Source: Channa striata (taxonomy: Eukaryota > Chordata > Actinopteri > Anabantiformes > Channidae). From it: 64,000 bases of DNA. The notes under the pieces are model-generated. The model saw nothing but the letters and a program-made list of their open reading frames with translations, did no database searches and was not told the origin of the DNA. The stretch's first letter is position 1, and each line of letters starts with the position of its first letter. The stretch covers positions 12,772,001 to 12,836,000 of the forward strand of contig CM065182.1 of the NCBI GenBank assembly GCA_033026295.1, in the 5' to 3' direction. Of this stretch, positions 23,065 through 34,066 are shown in pieces. The position numbers and the translations under genes were made by a program.

Positions 23065-26000
23065 TTATCTAAACTGCTTGGATAGTTTACGAAGTTCATC
23101 CCAGAAGAACAGAGACAGAATAGTGTGTGGACCAAGCCTGAAATAAGAGGCTCCCAAACCTTTGTAGAGTCCTGTCAAGCTCTCCTTTCTCATTGTTTTA
23201 GAAAAGCAGTCAAGGAATCCTTTATAAAGCTGTCCCTGAAAGAAAAGAAAAATAAATTCAGCATGCGTCATATTAGAGAGTTGAATCATAGTGGTTACAG
23301 CTAATGTGGTCCTGAACTTTTGGCCTTGACTTCGCATTAGGTTTTCATTAGTCAATGATCCCGCAGTGCTTAACACTGACATGCAAAGTTTCATTTGGAC
23401 AATTTACATTGCTCAAAACCTTATTTTTCTTAGAGAAGGGCTTTATGCAGTCTCCTACTTCTTTTTCAGCTCTGTGTGAAACATTTGTTTGAGCTCCTGT
23501 CTCTTCATAGTTTGATTAAAGGTCCAACTGTGAATCTGTGCAGAGCCAACGCCATAGGCTGCAAAGTCCCTGTTGCTGCACCATGTGGTTACATTACTAA
23601 GGAGATGCATGTCAGGCTACTGCGTAGGGCACGACATAGATTTGATGCACAAATATGAATTCTGCTTAAGAGTCCACTCAGGACATGAACTAAAATACCA
23701 AAAAAAACATAATATGACCTCCTCGGTATATTGATATCTGCTCACCTTGCCCAAATTATCCACGGGCTGGTTGTAGAGTCGTGTGCTCACCACATCAAAA
23801 GGTGTCATAGCCAGCACCACCACCACACTGCTGATCATGCCAGCGCTCAGGGCCACCAACCAACTGTCCTTCCTGAAGACCTTGGGAAGAAGAAAGTAAC
23901 AATGTCTTGAGCGAGCAACCTCAAAGTAGAGAAAACACGCAAGGACTTGTGAGGTTCAGCAAGCACTGTCATACACATGAGAAATGCCAGGATGTAGCAC
24001 AAGCTTTGCACCAGGCAAGTGAAAGTAAACCAGCACAACAGTCTACCAGCATGTGCTGCAGCCACGTCTAATTTGAACTGGTCATTATCTCCCACATGAA
24101 AATGAAACAGAATGAAACTATCTTTAGTGCCTATGTTACTCACATGCTAGTCAGTAACTACAGGAAAAGCTGTTTTCTACAGTACGTGAACCTGCAGTTT
24201 CACAGTACAAATGCATTTAATTTATGGCAGCTTACACAAGAGGCAGTGGCAGTGTTGCCTAGGATGTTGGGAAGAATGAACAGATCCCCCCCTTACACAA
24301 CCAGTTTAAGAGGTCAAAGGGAAGTGAAGGAAGAAGCGCAAGAAATCTGTACACAAGATGGTTTATATACTGGCCTGAAGATAAGTGTGGCTCTGGTATT
24401 TCGTTTAAAAGAGCTTTTAACCAGGGCTGGGACAACAGCAACTGGCATCCAGCGTAGTAGTGCACTAGTGTAAGCTCCATGTTTATAGGACAGGGGCCCA
24501 ATTCCAAAGGAGTGAAATGCCTTTGCTTTGTCAATGCCACAATCACTGCTTTTGTAAACTCCACACTGCAGCTGACTACAAAAGATCTCTTCTGGAGCCT
24601 GGATCTCTGAGCTCAGCACCGTATCTAATGATTATTCTAAGATTAGCATATCTGGTCATTAGTTTCTTAATCAGTTGCTTGAGGACTGGTTTATAGAGCT
24701 AATATGACGTTTTCAGAAGAAATTTTTTCTTAAAACAACAGGGCTAACCTTTAAGAGATTAAGTGAGCTGCAAAAAAGCAGCAATTCTCAACATCCTCTT
24801 TTTCACCGCTTTTGCTTGGAATTTAATTACATAAATAGCAGCTTTATGATGACAAGTTTAAAGAGAACGACTGCACCATTATGTGCTAAGGGCCCACTAC
24901 ACTACTACTATCTACATGATGTTGAAGTCAAAGCTCTGCGAGCCGTCTTCTAACCTGTAAGTCAATCACAAACTCCTTGGCTGAGGAGAAGGTGGAGAGC
25001 TGAGCTGCTGACCCCACGCTGACTCTTGGTACAGCGGCACTGGAGCCCCTCCAAAGTCCCAGAATGCCATGCTCCCTGTAGATGGCTGTCAGAGCGTGGA
25101 TCATCCCCTGGCAGAAGGAAGAGGTAAATGTAAAAAAAAATGACACTGAAGACGCTTGTGAATCATGTTCAGTACCTTCGGTTAGAATTCTGTTATTACC
25201 TGGTGTTTATACTGATGTCCAACTGCAATAGACGAGGTAGCCTGACTCTGAAGGTGGGTCTTCACCTGTGAGTGGAGAGATAATCTGTAAAATCCAAAAG
25301 CAATCTTAACTTAGATTTTTTTTGTTAACTTTACCCAGTTTTCAAAAAATGCACATCTTACTAGTTTTTTATCAAGTTAGAGTTAATTGCGGAGAGAAAA
25401 ACATGTCATTGTTTTCGAGTGAAGCTAACTTAAAACAATCAAGTGCAGTTGCAACAAATGAAGCAATTACACTACTTAACCATCATTTACAAAAACGTGC
25501 TTAGTCCAAAAACCTTTAGGAAGGTATTAACAAAGTTATGACTGTATATATTAATAGCGTCAAATCACCCTATTAATGCACTGGGTTTATGAATTGACCT
25601 TTTTCTGTTCTTGGAAAATCCAGATGGAGTACAGATGGAGGATTACAGATGGAGGATTACATTTTCAAAAGTGCATTGCTCCAAGTAAAACATATTTGAT
25701 GTTAATGTGGTACAGTGTGAAGTATTGTATTGTAGTAGGTTACTACACACCTGGGGGAGGGAGCGCGGTTAACTATTATACTTAGGAAGTAATGTATGAC
25801 AGAAGATGGGTATATGAAAGTTACACATATAACCATAATTTCTTGATCTTTTTAAGGCGATGAGTTTGGATGGTTAAAGCAAGTAAATCAGGCGGCTGTT
25901 TAAGTGACGGCAACTCAGATGTTGAAAGTTAAAGGCAATATCATGTTAGTTGGTCCAACTCACATAAGTGTCATTTGAAAGACACTCAACTAGAAATGAC

Positions 26001-26587
26001 TTTGTTTGAGATAATAATTCTGAGTACTCCATACTGAGGTATGAGTACACCATGAGTACATATGAGTACTGTACACTGCTGATGTAGCTGTGTAAACAAA
26101 ATTGAAAGTGTAATACACTTAATTGACATTGCTTAAATTTACAGTGTGTTTCCCCTTCCCCACAGTGGCACTTTGTCATAGAAAAGAGAAAGAGAAAGCA
26201 CAGCCGCCGACTAACCAGGTATATGGGACTTCCCATCACAGCCCCCACAACTCCAGCCAGAGCCCCTGATATCGTGGTCTTTATGGCGCTGACTCGCCCG
26301 TCGGTGTGGATGTACCCAGAGGACTCGATGATGGCGTACGAGCCGAGCCTGACTCCATTCATAAAAAACTGGTAAAACAAGCCGGGGACCAGTCCTTTCT
26401 GTAAGCCGGCCAGTCCGTCCACTTTGCCGATGGTGTAGAAAGCGTGGAAGACATTTCGGTAGTAAACCTGGTAGGTTCCGCGGCTCCGGAGCTCTCCCTG
26501 GAGCTGCATCCGCGTTTTGACGACCTCCAGCGGGTTGGTGAACAGACACGCTCCGCACGCCGCCGCTCCGCTCAGCAAGAAATCCAT
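23065..26587 (-). CDS. slc25a35: Mitochondrial carrier SLC25A35
   Basis: Inner-membrane carrier of the SLC25 family; its physiological substrate is not firmly settled (oxaloacetate-carrier-like relatives). Exons in coding order: 26216-26587, 25200-25265, 24955-25107, 23746-23880, 23065-23235. Every intron falls between codons, which is unusual and neat, giving 298 residues (human 300). The N-terminus MDFLLSGAAACGACLFTNP and the QLQGEL stretch match human SLC25A35 almost residue for residue. Carrier signatures: PLEVVK (19-24), PIYLVK (121-126) and PFDVVS (224-229). The last lacks the usual basic residue, as in the human protein, where a cysteine sits there. The end GASYFRLGPHTILSLFFWDEL is conserved, followed by a short KQFR-type tail. 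The start codon lies in a CpG-rich block, likely the promoter. A 213-codon open frame from the same start simply reads through the first donor. Intact. Confidence 0.95.
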
Positions 26588-27214
26588 CGCGTCTGGACCG
26601 ATGTGGAGGTCAGAGCAGCTGCCGGTCCGACCTGTCCCTCATACCACGGGTTTCCTGCTCAGTGGATGACCATCCTGAACCCAGCCTCTCCCTCCAGCTC
26701 AGGATCCTCGCTGCGCAGACTGACGAGCATTTCACGACCTCCTCGGAATTCCCATAACCGCTAAATGTGGCCCATCTGTTAATGGACATAAATCATGTTA
26801 ATACAGTCATAATAGAAAAATGTAGAGATCTACTTAAAGATCATTTTAAGTAGCCTACTTATATATTTTATTCAAAACAATTCAATGTTGTTCTTGATCT
26901 TGTCAAAGACAAGCCCCATACAACACACTTACGAATATGTGTCAGTTTTTCATTTTAGCACATATCGCTACATAAAGAGGTTAACTTCGTCGTGTGAAAT
27001 AATAACTAACATAAGTTATTTAAACGCAGCTAGAAGTCTCAGTGAGGCTGCTATTCCCAATTAAAAATGTAATTTAAACTTGCTTTAAACAAACACTGTA
27101 ACAGTAATTGAGTTATTAGATTTGATTTAATGTAGTTCCTAAAGGTCCCACACGGTTGCTATCACGTAAACGTCTCATCTTGGAGATTTTGTTTTTTTCA
27201 CAACTTAAACATTT

Positions 27215-27370
27215 ACACCGCCGGAGGCCGGAGGTTACGCACGTACATGTGACGCTCTCAACCAATGAAAACAACCCTTTAACTTCCTGGACTGGAGAAG
27301 TCACCGCTGTCGCTCCGGACAGTCCGGACGGGGAGACGGCAGCGGCGGGGACACTGCGGGTTATACAGTC
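27215..27370 (+). promoter_or_regulatory. orphan CpG-rich CCAAT patch, possible promoter
   Basis: A short GC-rich, CpG-dense stretch stands out in AT-rich DNA. It contains CAACCAATGAAA near 27259 and CGGACAGTCCGGACGGGG further on. An open frame covers it (27156-27407, plus strand) but resembles nothing I recognise. It could be a distant first exon of grk1, a non-coding RNA promoter, or an enhancer; none is shown. Confidence 0.35.
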
Positions 27371-28257
27371 TCCGAAAATAGTCCCACTTGTCTTGTTGGG
27401 CCCCTAATCAGCTGACTGTCACGAGATCCAGTGTGTCAAACCCAAACCACCGGTCAAATCTCCTGTGGAGACACGCCCATAATTATCCACAGAGGTCGTC
27501 GTATTACAAAACACTGAAGATTTGTTGCTTCCACAGTCGAGCTAATAACAAATAATTGCAGAGAACACAATAAAAAACGGCTACACACCAGCTTTCCCTT
27601 TGTTTTTACTGCAAATAGTCGTTTCCTTGAGTTACACACTCGCAGTTGTTCTACAGCTTTTATGACACGAGGCTATTTGCACAGGCAATATTATACTAGC
27701 ATAATGCTAATGTGACTGACAGGCTCAGTATTTCTAGATTTTCAAAGTCTCCTTGAAGTGAAGGGAGTGGACTGAATACTGGGTCACCAGGACAGTGATC
27801 AATTAGATTAGTGTCTGAGGGGGAACTGACACTTCCAGCGCTGCTTTTAACAGCATCTCTGTTTAATCAGCTCAAGAGAACTTACAGCCCAGCTGCCCAA
27901 GAGTTAAAGACAATATGGGTAAAAAAGTACGAACTAAAACAGAAACATCATATATTTTGTCATGCCACTAAAGGATGATAAATCTGTATCAGTCAAATCC
28001 CAGATACTGTTTGAGATTAAATATCTATCCAGGTGATTAAAGGTGTAAAGACACTTTTTAAGTGACCTCACTTTTGGCTTGTGGTGATAGATTTCTGTGA
28101 ACTAAACAAACTAAACACTTTGTTTGAGTGGGTTTCTTCCTTGTCCCTGAGCTGGATTAGATTTGAACGTTTCACCTCCCCCTCCCACTCTTTAAGTCGG
28201 ATTTGCCCATTGACATTGGGTGAGAGGTGGGCTACACGATCACAGGGATGACACAGC

Positions 28258-28345
28258 TAAGATTCACACATACAAGCAATTTAGAGTAATTAACTAAGCT
28301 GACTTGCATGTCTTGGTAGTGTGGGAGTAAAGCAGGAGACCTGGC
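28258..28345. repeat. degenerate teleost repeat (AAGCAATTTAGAGTAATTAA block)
   Basis: Shows TACAAGCAATTTAGAGTAAT, AACTAAGCTGACTTGCATGTC and GTGTGGGAGTAAAGCAGGAG in the order of the same family as 8735 and 18915. Decayed copy. Confidence 0.55.
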
Positions 28346-30438
28346 AGAAGGCTATGCAGTCACATGGGAACTTCACATCTGAAGACCTCAGTCTCCTTTT
28401 ATTTCCATAATTATCCACACGAGCAGTGTAGTGTAAAAATGTTGAAATACATTGCCAGTTGTAGTTGTATGAATTGCTGTTTACACTATGATTGTAAGTG
28501 AATAATTTGAACGTATTTTAATTGATTCAAAAAACATGAGGCTTGGTGCCCTAAAGAAAAGCAAGCATGGGTGATTCAGAACAGATCAAGTTAACTGATG
28601 CAGTAATGTTTTATTAATGTTTTCTTCTACCGTATAAAACTGTTCACTTTACATATCAATTAAGACTCAGTGCTAATATTTTTTTGCCTTTGTTTTTACC
28701 ATATTACATATAATACACTAGAAATCAGGCATGAAATGTGTGAACAGCTGATGTGAAGCTGAATGACGCTTAGTGATTTAGATTAGGATTCTTCATTAAT
28801 AATCATTGCTACTGCTGCTGAGTTACACTAATAGCTTTTGCTTCGTTGCTGCCTCCAACAATGTAAAGGTGTAATCCTCAACAGCTAATGAACTGCCAAG
28901 TAGGATTTCAGGTGCAGGGTAAACTTCAACCTGATTATCTAACCTCTTCAACACACCACACTGCAGGAAGGAAGGTGTGCAGGGGAGACTGAGTGTATCC
29001 AAGGCCCCGAGAGGACAGAGATACTTTTTATTGGATGGAAGAAGAAGGAGCAAAGGACAGAAAAAGAAAACACATGTCGGGTCTTATTCAGCTGGAAATA
29101 ACTTATTGACTTCAACTTCTCATTTGACTTCCTACTACTGCAAAAAAGTTACAGTGAGTGCTGCTATATGATTACTAATTATACTGTAATTTAAATACTG
29201 TTATTAATATGGATATATTTTACTGCAATACCATATTAAATGATATGGCTGCTGACATCATTTACTGGTTTTGCTGTGAAGTTGTGCATTAAATATGAAA
29301 TAAAATTAAGATCTGCTGAATACTTACCCATTCGAAAGCAGAAGAAAAAGCAAAAATACTTTATATGACAAGCTCAGATTTGTTTGACTGTTACATATAT
29401 TTATAACATTTCTCTTATAAAATGTAGGTTTATTATCAATCAGGTCAATCATATATATGAGAATCTCTGGTATCAACAGTCAGTGTTAAGTGGATTATGC
29501 CAAGTCACTAAAGTACCTCCACAGTATCACTTTCAGCACTGCATGTATTAGGTCAAGAGAGGGATTTATCCACAGCCAGAAGAACAATTTACATGTCCTG
29601 CCTTATTTTGGTGCAGCGAGATGTACTCTCATGCACAGCATGCACTTTCCATTACCTGCAAACTTGTAAGAATATTGATACGTCCACACGTGGTTAATGT
29701 GTTTGGTTTCAGTTCTTTGGGATACTGCAAAAGGTTTATACCTTTTTTATTTACTAGTGTTAAAAAAATCCAATAGATGCAGACAGTACCTCAATATGTA
29801 GATTAAATAATGCAATAGAATCTGACCAAGGATTCACACCTTCTTTCTGCAATATAATTGCTAATGCGAAGTGAACATTTTTTGTTTTGCCAACTGCATT
29901 GCATGAGGGAGGTAATCTGAGACAGAAAGAAACTGGGCTAAGGAAGTGAAAAGATGTTGAGCTGCCCAGTGTGAGCTAATGCTCTCCTTCCTGCAGTTGC
30001 CCAAATCCCTAACCTCACACGAGTGCAGGCACATGCCAGGACATGCCATCCTAATTGCATGCCCTGCCTACATTAGCCAAAGGAAAAAGTCCCATTCAGT
30101 GACACCCTTGAACAGCAGGGTGCAGTATTTTACAATATTCGACCCTCTCTGTCATCAATATGTACCTTTCAAGAAAATGTTATTGTACTATCACTGTCAT
30201 AATCAATTAGGGGCATGAAATGTCTCTGTGACATAAAACATTTGCACAGATTTTGATTGACCTCTGGATGTCCAGTTGAGGTCCCCTGTGGGATGAAACT
30301 GATTTATGTCCTTAACCTGGAAAAGAAAACAGCCCACAAACACACATGCAATATAGTTTCAATGGAAAATCAACAGCAGGAAGCAAAACAAATACATTTA
30401 AACATTCTCAGGGACTTCTTTCTTATTTTTGTGCAGGC

Positions 30439-33400
30439 ATGGACATAGGTGGTTTGGAGACGGTGGTGGCAAACTCTGCCTACGTTTCAGCCCGTGGCAG
30501 CGTGGACGGAGCTGCAGCTGCTGCCATGCGTGACAAAAAGATGCGTGCCAAGCTGAAACTCCCACACATCAGAGATTGTGAACACATGAAGGTGACTGTA
30601 GACACGACCTTTGGTAGCCTGTGTGTCAAACAGCCCATTGGAAAGCGTCTGTTCCAACAGTTTCTGGAGAGTGATGCAACCCATAAAAATGCTGGAGAGC
30701 TATGGAAAGACATAGAAGACTACACTATATGCCAAGAGAAGGAAAGAGTGCAGAAGGCTCAAAAAATATCCAATAAGTACTATGAGTCATCTTCAAAACA
30801 TTTTTGCAACTTCCTGGAAGAGAAGGTCATCACTCGAGTTAAGGAAGACTTCAAAAACAACAGTGGTGACCTCTTTAAGGAGAGTGAACAGCAGCTGCTC
30901 AAACACTTGGAGACAAAGGCCCTAGATGGGTTCAAGAACAGCATGTATTTTCTGCGTTTTGTTCAGTTCAAATGGTTGGAGGGCCAGCCTGTCGATGAGG
31001 ACTGGTTCATGGACTTCAGAGTCCTGGGTAAAGGAGGGTTCGGGGAAGTGTTTGCTTGCCAGGCAAAGGCTACGGGCAAAATGTATGCCAACAAGAAGCT
31101 GGAAAAAAAGAGACTGAAGAAACGCAAAGGCTATCAGGTAAAACACTGACATGCTGACTGACGTCCCATCCATACCGAGGCACAGTGCGACAGAGCAACA
31201 ACACAATGCTCGCACTTTCAAGCCTTTGGGTATATATGGCCCGCTGGGTGCACGGGGTTTAGTGTCAGCTCATTGCAAAGAAGATTGTCACTGTCTTAGA
31301 GACCTCACAAAGTAGCTCAGAGCCAGTCACTAAGGCAGTGCACCGCACTTCTAAAAACATCAGCGGGTAATTAACTTTTAATTTTGTGGATTGGGATTAG
31401 AGCAGCACGGCATCACTTTCACTGTTACAGGAGAAGCATGGATACTAGCAGGCTGGCTGGGCCGTGTTGCACAAAGAATATTGCATAGCACATGTTCCTA
31501 GACCTGATTAGATGAAATATGTAAGTGGTTTGTAGGCTTATTTTCTAACTTCATCAGGGTTCCAATGTAACCAAAGGCAGCAGTAGCAGCAGCAGCATCC
31601 GAGCTTTTCCCTCTACGTGAGAGGAGAAGAACTGATCTGCTGATGTGACTGGATGAGTGTTCAACATACCAGGCTGCACATCTAAGCTCTTCACATTTAA
31701 AAAAAAAGAAATATTTCAAGATTAGTGGTTGCTGTGCTTTACCGCCTGTTACATATGAAAATGTCTAATGTAATAACTGGATGGGTCGACGTCATGGATG
31801 TGTCACACCAAAGTGAAACTGGACATTGCACATTGTTGGTATTGTTGGATGGATCATGTTCTGATGTTTGTGTTTAGGGAGCTATTGTGGAGAAGCGCAT
31901 CCTTGCAAAAGTTCACAGTCGCTTCATTGTGTCGCTGGCCTACGCCTTCCAGACCAAGACTGACCTCTGCCTAGTCATGACCATTATGAATGGAGGAGAC
32001 CTCAGGTATCGAGGCACTAAACACACACACCTGGAAACACGGATGTCCATATGTCACCATAAACATCATATCTTTATAACACATGTCTGTAGTTAACGCC
32101 ATGGCATTGGTGTTCCTTTCCTATCATCTCTTCTAATCAGCCTAAGGGAGATAAAGCCCACAGCTAACACACAGACTAAGTTGTCAATTGCACCATGCTA
32201 TAAGTCAGAGAATATCCTAAGCGTTCATGAGTAGCTTCCGTTTTTTTTCTTAGATAACATCCCTCCCCCTCTCGCAGGTTTCACATGTATGACGTAGATG
32301 AAAAAAATCCTGGTTTTGAAGAGAAGAGAGCAAGTTTCTACACAGCTCAGATCATCTGTGGGTTGGAGCACCTTCATCAGCACAGGATCGTTTACAGAGA
32401 TCTGAAACCAGAGAACGTACTGTTGGATGATGCAGGTGAGCAGCTTCGTTGCATTTTATGTGACATCCAGGTAAGAAAAAAATTCTCCATCAAGCATAAA
32501 TAAGACATTGTGAAATTTTTCTTATATAAACATTAGCTGCACATATTCTTCAGTAGCCATATGCCACTGTTGTAACCAAAGCCTTTTCATATAAGGACAC
32601 GTCCGCCTGTCAGATTTGGGTCTGGCTGCTGAACTTCCACCAGGACAAGACAAAACAACTGGATATGCAGGAACTCCAGGTAGGTGAATGCAGTCTGATA
32701 TTTTATGATGAGTCCAGACCAAACCATACCAAAGAAATACTGGTATTTAGGTCATTGTTTCGACAAGCATCTGCACCGTATTTCTCAAAGAATTCTATTT
32801 TAGTGAAATCGTGTTGTATTAATGTAGGTTTCATGGCTCCAGAGCTGCTCCAGAAAAAGGAGTACGACTACTCTGTGGACTATTTTACTCTGGGAGTCAC
32901 CCTGTATGAGATGATTGCTGCCAAAGGACCCTTTAGACAGCGAGGAGAGAAGGTAAAAAAAAGTGTAGAAAAGACTCCGGTTACTGTAATGAATGAAATA
33001 TTATCCATTCGAATTGTTACACCCGTGTATCTCCATGTGCCAAAATCAAGAAAACAAAATGCTTTCTTTCTTCAGGTTGAGAATGAAGAGGTAGCTCGCA
33101 GAATCCTGAACGATCCAGTCTCATACACACCCAGCTTCAGCAAAGAGTGTCAGGCTATATGTGACGGCCTAATGGAGAAGGACCCAGGGAAACGCCTCGG
33201 CTTCAAGGATAATTACTGTGCAGAACTAAAGGCTCATTCCTTTTTCAGAGAGATTAACTGGGGCCGTCTGGAAGCTGGTGGGTGACGTCAGTGAAATGAC
33301 TCAACTAGTAGTTGAAACAAAAGTTTTAAAATTTCATCAGTCATATCCCAATGAATAAGGCATAGAAACAAGACAAATCTAAGCTAAGGAGCAGAAATGT

Positions 33401-33724
33401 AAAAATTCACTGCAGTCTAATGTTTGTGTTTCATTCAAAGGTTTACTAGCTCCACCGTTTGTTCCTGATCCTAAGATGGTCTATGCCAAAGATATTGGAG
33501 ATGTGGGTGCCTTCAGCACAATCAAAGGCGTGGTTCTTGATAACAAAGATACTGAGTTCTACAATGAATTCGCTTCTGGCAACATCCCAATCCCCTGGCA
33601 GGAGGAGATGATTGAGACAGGTGTGTTTGGAGAACTGAACATCTGGGGAGAAAACGGCAAACTCCCCAAGGACCTCGACCCAAACTATGTTGAAACCAAA
33701 GGTGGAGGGTGTGTGCTGCTTTAA
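30439..33724 (+). CDS. grk1: Rhodopsin kinase GRK1
   Basis: AGC-type serine/threonine kinase that phosphorylates light-activated opsin so that arrestin can bind, shutting off phototransduction in photoreceptor outer segments. Coding exons: 30439-31137, 31878-32005, 32278-32435, 32596-32679, 32828-32952, 33076-33277, 33441-33724; 559 residues (human 563). The N-terminal receptor-docking helix (LETVVANSAYVSARGS, residues 6-21) identifies GRK1 rather than GRK7. The RGS-homology region spans roughly 50-185. The glycine loop GKGGFGEV is 197-204, ATP lysine K219, catalytic YRDLKPEN with D317, and the metal-binding DLG with D335. The TPGFMAPELL activation segment and the AGC tail follow. The C-terminus CVLL is a prenylation box whose final leucine predicts geranylgeranylation; human GRK1 ends CLVS (farnesyl). 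The start is taken at MDIGG; an in-frame methionine at 30346 lies before a CAG acceptor two bases upstream of the ATG and is probably intronic. AATAAA at 34238. Teleosts have grk1a and grk1b; I cannot choose. Confidence 0.95.
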
Positions 33725-34026
33725 GCCATGGACAGAGACAGAGCCGAGGAAACAACCTTTACCGAATTGAACACATAGAGTCAGTTTGTGTTCACGTGGA
33801 GCCGCTTATTATCTCAAATTTCTAAACCAGCTTCTTACAGTCATGTATCTTTATATTAATATATATTAATGTACATATTATGTACTTATATTTTAAGATT
33901 TGTAAAATGTACAGTATAGTGTTATTGTACAAATGAAAGCGTAAAATATCCCATAGTTTAACTAGTATGTAACAAAAACAAACAAATGGTTTCAATAATC
34001 TAATCTGTCAAATAATAAGTTTAGTA

Positions 34027-34066
<40 letters not shown>

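Larger units (their letters stand above)
26588..30436. other. divergent intergenic region, slc25a35 and grk1
   Basis: Near 26588-26760 is the CpG-rich slc25a35 5' flank. A second CpG-rich patch at 27215-27370 belongs to no recognised gene and is listed separately. A degenerate dispersed repeat lies at 28258-28345. The grk1 promoter and a non-coding first exon should be in the right half but cannot be placed. Tandem GATTA cores at 28781-28790 are compatible with CRX/OTX binding expected for a photoreceptor gene, which is weak evidence. Confidence 0.5.

Noticed and set aside
24096..24619. Three overlapping open frames of 101-125 codons on both strands
   Set aside because: They lie in slc25a35 intron 3, resemble no family and share no splice structure.
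25946..26215. Extended slc25a35 protein of 213 residues from one open frame
   Set aside because: The part after residue 124 reads through a splice donor; the spliced exons restore the full carrier with all three signatures.
30346..30438. Upstream in-frame start for grk1
   Set aside because: A T-rich tract and a CAG acceptor lie two bases before the conserved MDIGG start, and the extra 31 residues would cap the N-terminal helix needed for receptor docking.
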